Assembly: GCA_949290725.1 (NCBI GenBank)
Contig: CASEST010000097.1
Span: forward strand, 1-11,162
Length of the DNA stretch: 11,162 nucleotides
DNA from: an uncultured bacterium
GTDB taxonomy: Bacteria > Bacillota_I > Bacilli_A > RFN20 > CAG-826
Reading direction: 5' to 3'
Below, one piece after another: positions 1 to 6,377 of this stretch. Position 1 is the first letter of the stretch. Each line of letters begins with the position of its first letter. The notes under the pieces are model-generated. The model did not search any database. It saw only the letters and a program-made list of their open reading frames with translations, and was not told the DNA's origin. The position numbers were made by a program, and so were the translations under genes.

Positions 1-46
1 CCTTCTAAGCTGTGGGTCAGGCGTTCGAGTCGCCTCAAGGTCACCA
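1..46 (+). tRNA. tRNA-Arg(UCU), 3' part only
   Basis: This is the 3' part of a tRNA; the acceptor 5' strand, D arm and most of the anticodon 5' stem lie before the window. Base 1 is the last anticodon-stem base and pairs with base 9. Bases 2-8 form the loop CTTCTAA, giving anticodon TCT (UCU, reads AGA). The T arm is AGGCG (19-23), loop TTCGAGT (24-30) and CGCCT (31-35). Bases 36-42 are the acceptor 3' strand, followed by discriminator A43 and an encoded CCA (44-46). AGA is a common arginine codon in the genes here, so this is probably a major arginine tRNA. The isotype rests on the anticodon and on the resemblance of the anticodon arm to other tRNA-Arg(UCU). Confidence 0.88.
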
Positions 47-57
47 AAATTAAAATT

Positions 58-88
58 AAAATAAGCATCGATTGATGCTTATTTTTTA
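58..88. terminator. Bidirectional terminator between the tRNA and the convergent minus-strand operon
   Basis: AATAAGCATC and GATGCTTATT pair around the loop GATT (stem about 60-69/74-83), with a T run at 82-87 for the plus strand. On the minus strand the same hairpin is followed by T-rich sequence, so it can also end the operon whose last gene stops at 101. The two transcription units converge here. Confidence 0.85.
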
Positions 89-100
89 TTAATAAATATA

Positions 101-634
101 TTAATCAGTTAAAGAAGAAAAATCATTATAATAAGTTAAAATATCGATTAAATCATCAACTAAATATTTAGCATCACTAATCGCTCTTATCTTAATCTTT
201 TTATTATCGATTAAATATAAATAAATATTTCCTGCATTAGATGCAAAATATAAATTAAAAGATATGTCTTTAATATCTTTTAATTTAATAATTATTTCTT
301 TATTAAATTTAATAATCTTTAAAGAATCATCTTTAAAATAAATAATCTCTTCTTTATTTGGTAAATAAAGAATTAAAAAATAAATAAAAAAGAAAAGAGA
401 AAGAAAAGCTAATATTCCATCAATTATTCCAATAAAGATTAAAGAATCAAAGATATTAAAAAAATAAAAGATATTAAAAATAATTAATAAAATAAGCGTT
501 AAAATTAAGATTGCTAAATAAGTATAAGCGATAATATGATCTTTAAATCCAATCGCTAAATATTCTTTTATTTTTAAAATATCCTCTTTAGAATGAATCT
601 TCTTTTTATCATTCATCTCTTCATTATTATTCAT
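101..634 (-). CDS. Small membrane protein with a PH-like cytoplasmic tail
   Basis: The product is about 177 residues and its exact function is unknown. After a charged N-terminus there are two adjacent hydrophobic segments (about residues 35-60 and 63-91). A roughly 85-residue tail follows, alternating short beta-type stretches and ending in a helix (about 95-171). The tail pattern, including an AGNIYLYL stretch, then KKIKIRAI and a final amphipathic helix, resembles bacterial PH-like domains attached to paired membrane helices. That resemblance is by eye. It is the last gene of a three-gene operon and overlaps the end of the gene before it. A GGAG at 644-647, inside that upstream gene, sits 9 nt from the ATG at 634 and 6 nt from an in-frame TTG at 637, so either start is possible; I prefer ATG. 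The overlap suggests translational coupling. Confidence 0.75.
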   Translation of the reverse strand: MNNNEEMNDKKKIHSKEDILKIKEYLAIGFKDHIIAYTYLAILILTLILLIIFNIFYFFNIFDSLIFIGIIDGILAFLSLFFFIYFLILYLPNKEEIIYFKDDSLKIIKFNKEIIIKLKDIKDISFNLYFASNAGNIYLYLIDNKKIKIRAISDAKYLVDDLIDILTYYNDFSSLTD

Positions 635-1397
635 CAATTAATTCTCCATCTTCTTTAATATATCTTCTATCGATTAAATATAAAATAAAAGCAATTATTA
701 GTAAAATAAAAATAAATATATAAATTAGATTTTGATTATATCTTTGATAATTAAATAAATTATCAAAGATTAAATCTTTATATGTTAAATATCCTCCACT
801 AGTTAATGCTCCTAATATAAAAAAGATAATGATTATTGAATAAGTTTTAAACTTAGATAATTCATTATTTTTATTTTTATTAACTAGTGCTTTTGCTAAT
901 AAAGATGAAGCTTGTCTTAAATTATTACTCATCATTGTTGGAATAAATAAGATATGGTGAAAATAAGTAAAAGAATAAAGGAGAATCACTCCGAATAAAG
1001 TATTAAATAATATCGATAGTAATCGAGAAATATCTAAAGTAAAATCATTAAGATTAATTAAGATATTACGTGGAATAAAAACCATGATTAAACTATTTAT
1101 AATTAATAAGATTAAAGAAAGTTTAATATAAGAATGTTTATGTTCTTTTAAATATTTTTCTTTAATTAAAGTAAAAATAAATATAAAAATAAGAAATAAT
1201 AATAAAGAAAAAAGCGGATAAATAATCTCAAGATTTAGCTTATATAAATCAATAATAATCGAGATTAAATTACCAGTTTGCATAAAAGTAAATAGTTGAT
1301 CGATAAAGATAGAATAAAGCTCAACCATTCCACCAATAAAAGCTAATATAATAAAAATAATAAAATATATAAGCGATTTTTCTTTCTCTTTAATCAT
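627..1397 (-). CDS. YoaK/DUF1275 family integral membrane protein
   Basis: The product is 256 residues with about six or seven hydrophobic segments (about 8-27, 60-78, 90-108, 128-152, 186-204 and 224-243). Two family signatures are visible. One is an early GGMVELYS...MQTGNL block (residues 22-44), matching the usual pattern of a G-rich first helix followed by QTGN. The other is MMSNNLRQA (155-163) followed by a helix rich in small residues, ILGALTSGG (194-202). The molecular function of the family is poorly defined; transport has been suggested. The gene overlaps the upstream HAD gene by 4 bases (ATGA), with AAGGA about 10 nt before the ATG inside the HAD coding sequence. This implies co-transcription and coupled translation. 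The length is a little above the usual 220-230, because of the loops and the charged C-terminus. Confidence 0.82.
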   Translation of the reverse strand: MIKEKEKSLIYFIIFIILAFIGGMVELYSIFIDQLFTFMQTGNLISIIIDLYKLNLEIIYPLFSLLLFLIFIFIFTLIKEKYLKEHKHSYIKLSLILLIINSLIMVFIPRNILINLNDFTLDISRLLSILFNTLFGVILLYSFTYFHHILFIPTMMSNNLRQASSLLAKALVNKNKNNELSKFKTYSIIIIFFILGALTSGGYLTYKDLIFDNLFNYQRYNQNLIYIFIFILLIIAFILYLIDRRYIKEDGELIDE

Positions 1398-2068
1398 AAT
1401 TGATTTTCCTTAATTAATTTTAAAATTACCTCATTTAACTCCTTATAAGAATTAATTATATTTTGATTCTCTTTTTTTATCTTTAAATAATATTCTTCAT
1501 TATAAAAAAGGGTAACGCTAAATAAGGGAATATTAACTTCCTTACAAGATTTAATATCATTTCTTGTATCACCAAAATAAATAATTTCATCATTTTTTAA
1601 ATGATATTCATCCATTAATTTTTTAAAGGAATCAGGTTTATTAACTCCTTTAGTTGAACCATAATAATAGCCATCAAAATAATCATTTAACTTATAAAAA
1701 TCTAAAGAAATTTTTAAAGATTCTTCACTTCTTCCAGTAATAATAAATAATTTAAAATTATTATCTTTAATTATTTTAAAAAGATTATAGTAATCTTTTG
1801 CTAGAAGAGGGGCATATAAGGATTGATATTTACCATAAAGAGTTAAATATTCTTTAAATGCCTTTTCACTTTTTTCTTTATCATTACTTAAATTAAAAAA
1901 TATCCCTTCTTCACTTGGCCCATAATTTTTAACGATATCTTCAATTTTTAATTCTTGATTAAATACTTTTTTATAAGCTTCAAGAAAAGATATAACTACT
2001 AAAATATCGCTATAAACTAAAGTATTATCAAAATCAAATACAAAGGCTTTTATTTTTGAATTTAGCAT
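1394..2068 (-). CDS. HAD-superfamily hydrolase, phosphoglycolate phosphatase/beta-phosphoglucomutase-like
   Basis: This is a 224-residue haloacid dehalogenase-fold enzyme, most likely a cytosolic phosphatase. All four HAD motifs are present. Motif I is FDFDNT, with nucleophile Asp12 and general acid/base Asp14. Motif II is Thr111 in ITGRS. Motif III is Lys144 in NKPD. Motif IV is GDTRND (166-171), with Asp167 and Asp171 for Mg2+. The region of about 80 residues after motif I (about 20-95) is a helical C1-type cap, which places it in subfamily I with the phosphoglycolate phosphatase and pyrophosphatase group. The substrate cannot be read from sequence. It is the first gene of the operon. Its ATG at 2068 has AAAGGG about 6 nt upstream, and it diverges from the infC transcription unit. 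It ends in TGA. Confidence 0.88.
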   Translation of the reverse strand: MLNSKIKAFVFDFDNTLVYSDILVVISFLEAYKKVFNQELKIEDIVKNYGPSEEGIFFNLSNDKEKSEKAFKEYLTLYGKYQSLYAPLLAKDYYNLFKIIKDNNFKLFIITGRSEESLKISLDFYKLNDYFDGYYYGSTKGVNKPDSFKKLMDEYHLKNDEIIYFGDTRNDIKSCKEVNIPLFSVTLFYNEEYYLKIKKENQNIINSYKELNEVILKLIKENQL

Positions 2069-2109
2069 AAATTTCCCTTTTCAAAATAATAAAAAATAAC
2101 AACTAATTC

Positions 2110-2145
2110 TTGATTTTTAACTCTTCTTTCTATATATTAATAAAG
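2110..2145 (+). promoter_or_regulatory. Sigma-A-type promoter of the infC operon
   Basis: TTGATT (2110-2115) and TATATT (2133-2138) are separated by exactly 17 bases, close to the TTGACA/TATAAT consensus. Transcription should start near 2145, just before the structured leader. No start point has been measured. Confidence 0.72.
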
Positions 2146-2270
2146 TACGTAGAAAGAAAAAGCGTCCGCTTCTCACCAGATCTAAGAATTAGATTGGTAA
2201 ATGCTACAAAATTATAACATTTAATTTGTAATTTTTAACGGGCGACTTTCTATTGTCCGTTTTTTATTTT
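2145..2270 (+). promoter_or_regulatory. L20-type ribosomal-protein leader (transcription attenuator) of infC-rpmI-rplT
   Basis: The roughly 155-nt leader before infC can fold in two exclusive ways. In the read-through fold, TAGAAAG (2150-2156) pairs with CTTTCTA (2246-2252), and CGTCCG (2163-2168) pairs with CGGGCG (2239-2244, including one G-U). These helices are stacked across an internal loop and enclose a hairpin of 10 bp with one bulged G (2175-2185/2189-2198). In the stop fold, AACGGGC (2237-2243) pairs instead with GTCCGTT (2255-2261), a terminator followed by T-rich sequence. The terminator's 3' strand repeats the GTCCG of the antiterminator's 5' strand, which makes the folds compete. 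In Bacillus subtilis, L20 binds such a leader and favours termination; by analogy the bL20 encoded downstream would feed back here. The folds were worked out by hand. Confidence 0.8.
2237..2270 (+). terminator. Regulated intrinsic terminator in the infC leader
   Basis: AACGGGC (2237-2243) and GTCCGTT (2255-2261) form a 7-bp stem with one G-U pair and an 11-nt loop, followed by TTTTTT, A, TTTT. It lies 32 bases before the infC start, so it can only be a conditional terminator. Its 5' strand is shared with the antiterminator helix. Confidence 0.8.
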
Positions 2271-2302
2271 CTAAATTTAAAAATTTGAGGAGGAATTAAA
2301 GT

Positions 2303-2866
2303 ATAGCTTACAATCAAAACCCACAACAGGGGAATAAACGCCCACAAAAGAATAACAATGGCGATTTAGTAAACGAAGGAATTCGTTTTCCAGAAGTCTT
2401 AGTCATCGGACCAGATGGAGAAAGTCTTGGGAAAATGAGTAAGCATGAAGCTATTAGAAAAGCTGAAGAGTATAATTTAGATTTACTTTGTGTTGCACCT
2501 ATGGCCAAGCCTCCAGTTTGTAAAATTATAAACTATGGCAAATACCGTTATGAATCACAAAAGAAAGCTAAAGAAGCTAAAAAGAATCAAAAAGTTATTG
2601 AGGTTAAAGAGATTCAACTTACCCCACAAATTGGTGAGCATGACTTATTAACTAAAGTAAAAGCCGCTACTAAATTTTTAGAAGAGGGAAATAAAATTAA
2701 AGTTGGAGTCCGCTTTAAAGGAAGACAACTTAGCCATGTCGAAGTTGGCGAAGCAGTTATGAATCGTTTCATTGAATTGACTCAAGAATTCGCTAACGTC
2801 GATAAAAAGCCTAACCTTGATGGAAAATGGTTAACTGCTGTTTTATCAAGTAAGGTTAAAAAGTAG
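2303..2866 (+). CDS. infC: Translation initiation factor IF-3, starting at a rare ATA codon
   Basis: IF-3 binds the 30S subunit, keeps it apart from 50S and checks the start codon and initiator tRNA. The full product is 187 residues. The first in-frame ATG (2435) is only codon 45 and would remove half of the N-domain, including the conserved NEGIRFPEVLVI block (24-35). Reading back, the frame is open to ATA at 2303, and an in-frame TAA lies at 2297-2299. GAGGAGG (2287-2293) sits 9 nt before this ATA. The conserved KPPVCKI (69-75), YGKYRYE (78-84) and KEIQLTP (102-108) blocks follow, with the linker at about 85-97 and the C-domain to the end. A non-AUG start on infC is a known basis for IF-3 autoregulation. 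It is the first gene of the ribosomal operon, 18 nt before rpmI. Confidence 0.96.
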   Translation: MAYNQNPQQGNKRPQKNNNGDLVNEGIRFPEVLVIGPDGESLGKMSKHEAIRKAEEYNLDLLCVAPMAKPPVCKIINYGKYRYESQKKAKEAKKNQKVIEVKEIQLTPQIGEHDLLTKVKAATKFLEEGNKIKVGVRFKGRQLSHVEVGEAVMNRFIELTQEFANVDKKPNLDGKWLTAVLSSKVKK

Positions 2867-2884
2867 AAAGAGAGGAATTAGCTT

Positions 2885-3079
2885 ATGCCAAAAATGAAAA
2901 GTAAAAAAGCATTAACAAAAAGAGTTCATGTTACTGCTAGTGGAAAAGTTACAAGACATCATGCTTATGTCTCACATTTAGCTCCACATAAAACACATAA
3001 ACAAAAAAGACATTTAAGAAAAGCAACTACTGTTGCTAAATCCGATTTGAAGAGAATTAAATATCTCATTCAAGGCTAA
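2885..3079 (+). CDS. rpmI: 50S ribosomal protein L35 (bL35)
   Basis: This is a 64-residue, strongly basic 50S subunit protein of normal family length. It has the expected start MPKMKSKKALTKR, the VTASGKV stretch (16-22), and a basic HKTHKQKRHLRK segment (35-46) that contacts 23S rRNA. GAGAGG precedes the ATG. It lies between infC and rplT in the conserved order and has no terminator of its own, so it is co-transcribed and shares the leader control. Confidence 0.97.
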   Translation: MPKMKSKKALTKRVHVTASGKVTRHHAYVSHLAPHKTHKQKRHLRKATTVAKSDLKRIKYLIQG

Positions 3080-3098
3080 TTAGTGAAAGGAGAAAATT

Positions 3099-3449
3099 AT
3101 GAGAGTAAAAGGTGGAACTGTAACACATAGAAGAAGAAAAAAGATCTTAAGACAAGCTAAAGGTTTCTTTGGTTCAAAACATATTTTATTTAAAACTGCT
3201 AAAGAACAAGTCATGAGAAGTAAGAGATATGCTTACATCTCAAGAAAAGATAGAAAGAGCGATTTTAGAAAATTATGGATTAAAAGAATCAATGCTGCTT
3301 GTAGATTAAATAACATTTCCTATTCTAAATTTATGCATGGATTAAAGGTTGCTAAAATCGATTTAAATAGAAAGATGCTTAGTGAAATTGCTATCCATGA
3401 TGAAAAAGGTTTTGCAGAATTAGTTAAAATTGCTAAAGAAGCAAAATAG
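3099..3449 (+). CDS. rplT: 50S ribosomal protein L20 (bL20)
   Basis: The product is 116 residues. It is needed for early 50S assembly and binds 23S rRNA through a long basic N-terminal helix. Recognisable parts are the N-terminal MRVKGGTVTHRRRKKIL, the AKGFFGSK block (20-27), and the basic YAYISRKDRK...LWIKRINAA region (44-67). A globular C-domain follows and carries the repressor RNA-binding function known in other species. AAAGGAG lies 8 nt before the ATG. As the last gene of the operon it is followed by a strong terminator. It is the likely regulator acting on the leader upstream of infC. Confidence 0.97.
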   Translation: MRVKGGTVTHRRRKKILRQAKGFFGSKHILFKTAKEQVMRSKRYAYISRKDRKSDFRKLWIKRINAACRLNNISYSKFMHGLKVAKIDLNRKMLSEIAIHDEKGFAELVKIAKEAK

Positions 3450-3461
3450 TAAGTATTTCAT

Positions 3462-3497
3462 TTGAAAAGCTAGTAAAAGCATGTTATAACTAACATG
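3462..3497 (+). promoter_or_regulatory. Candidate ferritin promoter nested in the rplT terminator
   Basis: TTGAAA (3462-3467) and TATAAC (3485-3490) are 17 bases apart, five of six matches to each consensus box. The -10 box occupies the loop and the last stem bases of the rplT terminator hairpin. The predicted start near 3497 gives a 5' leader of about 27 nt that contains only the 3' half of the hairpin, the T run and the ribosome binding site. No other promoter fits between the terminator and the ferritin start. Confidence 0.6.
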
Positions 3498-3503
3498 CTT
3501 TTT
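3475..3503 (+). terminator. Intrinsic terminator of the infC-rpmI-rplT operon
   Basis: This is a perfect 12-bp stem (AAAAGCATGTTA 3475-3486 with TAACATGCTTTT 3491-3502), a TAAC loop and a T run to 3503, then CTTTTT. It lies 25 bases after the rplT stop and ends only about 20 bases before the ferritin start codon. Confidence 0.93.
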
Positions 3504-3523
3504 CTTTTTGGAGGAAATTAAAA

Positions 3524-4012
3524 ATGTTAAACGAAAGATTAGCTAAAGAGATGAATGAGCAAGTAAATAAAGAATTATTTTCGGCTTATTTATATTTAGG
3601 AATGTCAACTTATTATTCTGAACATGGATTAAAAGGCTTTGCTTCTTGGTTTAAAAAACAAGCTAATGAAGAGATTGAACATGCTTTAAAATTCGTTGAC
3701 TATCTTCAAGATAATGGGGTTCATGTCGCTTTATCTTCAATAAGTGAATCAAAAACTCATTATGAAGATTTTAAAGAACCATTAATCTTACAAGTTTCTC
3801 ACGAAAAATCTGTTACTGATTCAATCAATAACTTATTAACGATTGCTATTGAATTAAAAGATTATCGTTCAATTAACTTCTTAAACTGGTTTATTAATGA
3901 ACAAGCTGAAGAAGAAAAAACTGCTGAAGACTTATTAAAAGAATTTGAATTATTCGCTGTTGATAGTAAAGCTGTTTATGAATTAAGTGATAAACTTGCT
4001 ACAAGAAGATAA
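3524..4012 (+). CDS. ftnA: Non-heme ferritin (FtnA-type iron storage protein)
   Basis: This 162-residue four-helix-bundle subunit would form the 24-mer that oxidises Fe2+ and stores Fe3+ as mineral in the cytoplasm. The ferroxidase residues fall at the same numbers as in bacterial FtnA: Glu17, Glu50, His53, Glu94, Gln127 and Glu130, plus the conserved Tyr24. There is no Met ligand pattern typical of bacterioferritin heme binding. GGAGG lies 9 nt before the ATG. The gene is a single-gene unit flanked by terminators, with the promoter candidate inside the upstream terminator. I see no obvious Fur box, but the upstream region is too short and AT-rich to judge. Confidence 0.95.
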   Translation: MLNERLAKEMNEQVNKELFSAYLYLGMSTYYSEHGLKGFASWFKKQANEEIEHALKFVDYLQDNGVHVALSSISESKTHYEDFKEPLILQVSHEKSVTDSINNLLTIAIELKDYRSINFLNWFINEQAEEEKTAEDLLKEFELFAVDSKAVYELSDKLATRR

Positions 4013-4034
4013 TCTTATATTAATTGAGTATATT

Positions 4035-4072
4035 AAAAATTGGTTATATTAGAAAAATATAACCAATTTTTT
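4035..4072. terminator. Bidirectional terminator between ferritin and thiI
   Basis: A 15-bp stem (4035-4049 with 4057-4071) with the 7-nt loop TAGAAAA is built around TTGGTTATAT/ATATAACCAA. T runs occur on both strands, so it can end the ferritin transcript and the convergent ezrA-nifS-thiI transcript, whose last stop codon is at 4074. Confidence 0.92.
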
Positions 4073-4073
4073 A

Positions 4074-5234
4074 TTATTTAATAACTCTTAATTCTACTTC
4101 TTCAATTGCTTTATCGATTAAACTTTGATAATCAAATTTAGCTTCTATTTTTAAACATTCTTCAATTTTAGGATGCGTTTTAGGTTTTTTAATTGGGAAG
4201 ATTGTACAACAATCTTCATAAGGACGAATAGATATATCATATGTATTAATCTTTTTAGCAATTTCGATAATATCAACTTTATCATAAGTTGCTAATGGAC
4301 GGATTATTGGATAATTAGTCACGCTATTAATCGTATATAAAGATTCAATTGTTTGTGAAGCGACTTGCCCTAAACTTTCTCCATTAGCAAGAGAATAAAT
4401 ATGTAACTTTTTAGCTAATTTTTCTGCTAAACGATACATCATTCGGCGCATGATCGTAACTTCATAGCCTTCAAACGTATTATTATAAATCTCTTCTTGA
4501 ATCTTAGTAAAAGGAACGATCCAAAGATTAATTTTATTTTGATATTTATTCAATTCTTTTAAAATATCTTCTAATTTTAAAATAACCGCACTTGAAGTAT
4601 ATGGTGGAGAGGCATAGTGGATAAAATTAAGTTCAATACCTCTTCTCATCAATAAATAAGATGCAACTGGCGAATCGATTCCTCCGCTTAACATCATTAA
4701 ACTTCTTCCGATAGCTCCTTTAGGATATCCACCCATTCCTTTTATAGTTTTAGTAAATAAATATGCTCCATCATCTCTAATTTCAATATTAAAAAGAATA
4801 TCTGGATTATGAACATCGACTTTTAAATTAGTATTTTTTAATATCATTCCTGCAATTTGTCGATTAATATCATCACTAGTATAAGGATAAGATTTATCAA
4901 TACGATGAGTTTTCATCTTAAAAGTCAAACCCTCTTCTTTTTTAATTTGTTCTAAAGCGATTGTTTTTAAATTATCTAACTCGCAATCTTCAACTTTTAA
5001 AGCTAATGAAAAAGAATACATTCCGCTTATTTCTTTTAAAATATCAATTAAGGAAGGTATCTCTTCTTTTAATTCTATAAAAATATGATCATGTCTTTTG
5101 ATTAAAGTAAATGAATCAAGATAATCTTTCAATGAATTTTGAATTGAAGCAGCTAAACGATTAATAAAATCTTTTTTATTTTTTCCTTTAGTTGACATCT
5201 CTCCAAAACGAACAATAATTGTATTAAAATCCAT
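4074..5234 (-). CDS. thiI: tRNA 4-thiouridine synthase ThiI, without rhodanese domain
   Basis: ThiI adenylates U8 of tRNA and exchanges its oxygen for sulfur; in some bacteria it also serves thiamin thiazole synthesis. The 386 residues show an N-terminal ferredoxin-like domain and a THUMP domain (about 60-165). The conserved GGYPKG (168-173), the PP-loop SGGIDS (183-188) that binds ATP, and a DCCTIF motif (341-346) with the catalytic-region cysteines 342/343 follow. The C-terminal rhodanese domain of the E. coli enzyme is absent, as in Bacillus ThiI, which takes sulfur from a dedicated NifS-type desulfurase. That partner is encoded 4 nt upstream. AAAGGG about 8 nt before the ATG is formed by the last codons of the desulfurase gene. 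It is the last gene of the operon and ends at a terminator. Confidence 0.95.
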   Translation of the reverse strand: MDFNTIIVRFGEMSTKGKNKKDFINRLAASIQNSLKDYLDSFTLIKRHDHIFIELKEEIPSLIDILKEISGMYSFSLALKVEDCELDNLKTIALEQIKKEEGLTFKMKTHRIDKSYPYTSDDINRQIAGMILKNTNLKVDVHNPDILFNIEIRDDGAYLFTKTIKGMGGYPKGAIGRSLMMLSGGIDSPVASYLLMRRGIELNFIHYASPPYTSSAVILKLEDILKELNKYQNKINLWIVPFTKIQEEIYNNTFEGYEVTIMRRMMYRLAEKLAKKLHIYSLANGESLGQVASQTIESLYTINSVTNYPIIRPLATYDKVDIIEIAKKINTYDISIRPYEDCCTIFPIKKPKTHPKIEECLKIEAKFDYQSLIDKAIEEVELRVIK

Positions 5235-5238
5235 GTTT

Positions 5239-6375
5239 TTAACCCTTTCTTATACTAGATAATATATTTTTTAATTCGGAAATAAAAGTTTTGGCTTCTT
5301 CGATCGTATTATATTTAGAAAAAGATAAACGAATTGAATTTATTGCTTGATAAGTATCGCTTGTTAACTCTTCAATTACATAAGAAGCTCGATGAAGTTT
5401 AGATGCGCATGAGGAAGTTGTTGAAACATATATTTCTTTATTAGATAAAGCTTCAACAACAACTGAGGCACTATAACTATTTTTAAATGAAAAATTAAGG
5501 ATATAAGGCGATTTATTTTTTAAATCGTGAACTTCAATTTGTTCTATTTTTTTAAGTTCAGTTATTAAATAATTATTAATTTCTTGAACATGTTTATAAT
5601 TCGTTTTTAAATCTTTAATTGCCTTTTTTAAAGTAAATGAAAAAGAAGAAATTAAAGGGTAATCCATTGTTCCGCTTCGGAAACCGTTTTCTTGGCCACC
5701 ACCATAAAATAAAGGTTCTAAAATTATATTTTTCTTCTTGATTAAACAACCAATACCTTTTAAACCATATAATTTATAAGAAGAAATACTCATTAAATCA
5801 AATAATGAATAATTTTCATCGATTTTCCCAACGCTTTGTGCTAAATCAGAATGAAAAAATGTTGTTCGATAATCTTTAATTAATTCTTTAACTTCATTTA
5901 AATTTAAAATCGAACCAGTCTCGTTATTAACTTTTAAAAAAGATATTAAGATAGTTTCTTTAGATAAACAATTTTTTAATTCTTCTAAATTTAAATTACC
6001 ATAATTATCTACATCGATATAACTTACTTTAAAACCTTCATTCTCTAGTTTTTTAAAAACATTTAAAACTGATGGATGTTCGATTTTTGAAGTGATTAAA
6101 TGGTTACCTCTTTTTTTATATTGATGAGCAACACCTTGAATCGCTAAATTATTAGCTTCAGTAACTCCAGAAGTAAAAATGACATCATATAATTTAGAAT
6201 CCAATTTTAAACTTTTTAATATTTCTAATTTAAAATTTTCAATATTATGAGCTAATCTTTGACCGAAACCATGATTAGAAGAGGGATTTGCAAAATTTTC
6301 CTTAGCTTCTTTTATAAATAAAGAAAGCACTTCTTCATCAACAAGAGTGCTTCCGGCATTATCAAAATAAATCAT
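5239..6375 (-). CDS. Cysteine desulfurase (NifS/IscS family), probable ThiI partner
   Basis: This PLP enzyme takes sulfur from cysteine, giving alanine and an enzyme persulfide. The 378 residues carry the family marks. These are YFDNAGST (3-10) at the start, EHPS with His100 stacking on PLP, and VNNETG (149-154). Asp177 lies in FHSDLAQS, Lys201 in SSYKLYG forms the internal aldimine, and GGGQENGFRSGT spans 225-236. The active-site Cys323 is in SSCAS. The short loop around this cysteine and the tight link to thiI suggest the NifZ-like desulfurase that supplies ThiI, rather than a general Fe-S cluster enzyme. Specificity cannot be proved from sequence. The ATG is 2 nt after the ezrA stop and the only SD-like AAGG is rather distant (about 14 nt), so translation may depend on coupling to ezrA. 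Confidence 0.93.
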   Translation of the reverse strand: MIYFDNAGSTLVDEEVLSLFIKEAKENFANPSSNHGFGQRLAHNIENFKLEILKSLKLDSKLYDVIFTSGVTEANNLAIQGVAHQYKKRGNHLITSKIEHPSVLNVFKKLENEGFKVSYIDVDNYGNLNLEELKNCLSKETILISFLKVNNETGSILNLNEVKELIKDYRTTFFHSDLAQSVGKIDENYSLFDLMSISSYKLYGLKGIGCLIKKKNIILEPLFYGGGQENGFRSGTMDYPLISSFSFTLKKAIKDLKTNYKHVQEINNYLITELKKIEQIEVHDLKNKSPYILNFSFKNSYSASVVVEALSNKEIYVSTTSSCASKLHRASYVIEELTSDTYQAINSIRLSFSKYNTIEEAKTFISELKNILSSIRKG

Positions 6376-6377
6376 AT

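Noticed and set aside
1394..1396. Possible use of TGA as tryptophan (Mycoplasma code).
   Set aside because: TGA serves as the stop of the HAD gene at a 4-base overlap, and tryptophans in ferritin, rplT and the SDR gene are all TGG; no family alignment needs TGA read-through.
2126..2156. A hairpin CTTTCTA (2126-2132)/TAGAAAG (2150-2156) as a third, anti-antiterminator element of the infC leader.
   Set aside because: The 5' arm lies within the promoter spacer, upstream of the predicted transcription start near 2145, so it should not be present in the RNA.
2314..2508. A 64-residue minus-strand ORF over the start of infC.
   Set aside because: It is antisense to the conserved IF-3 N-domain and has no ribosome binding site or family resemblance.
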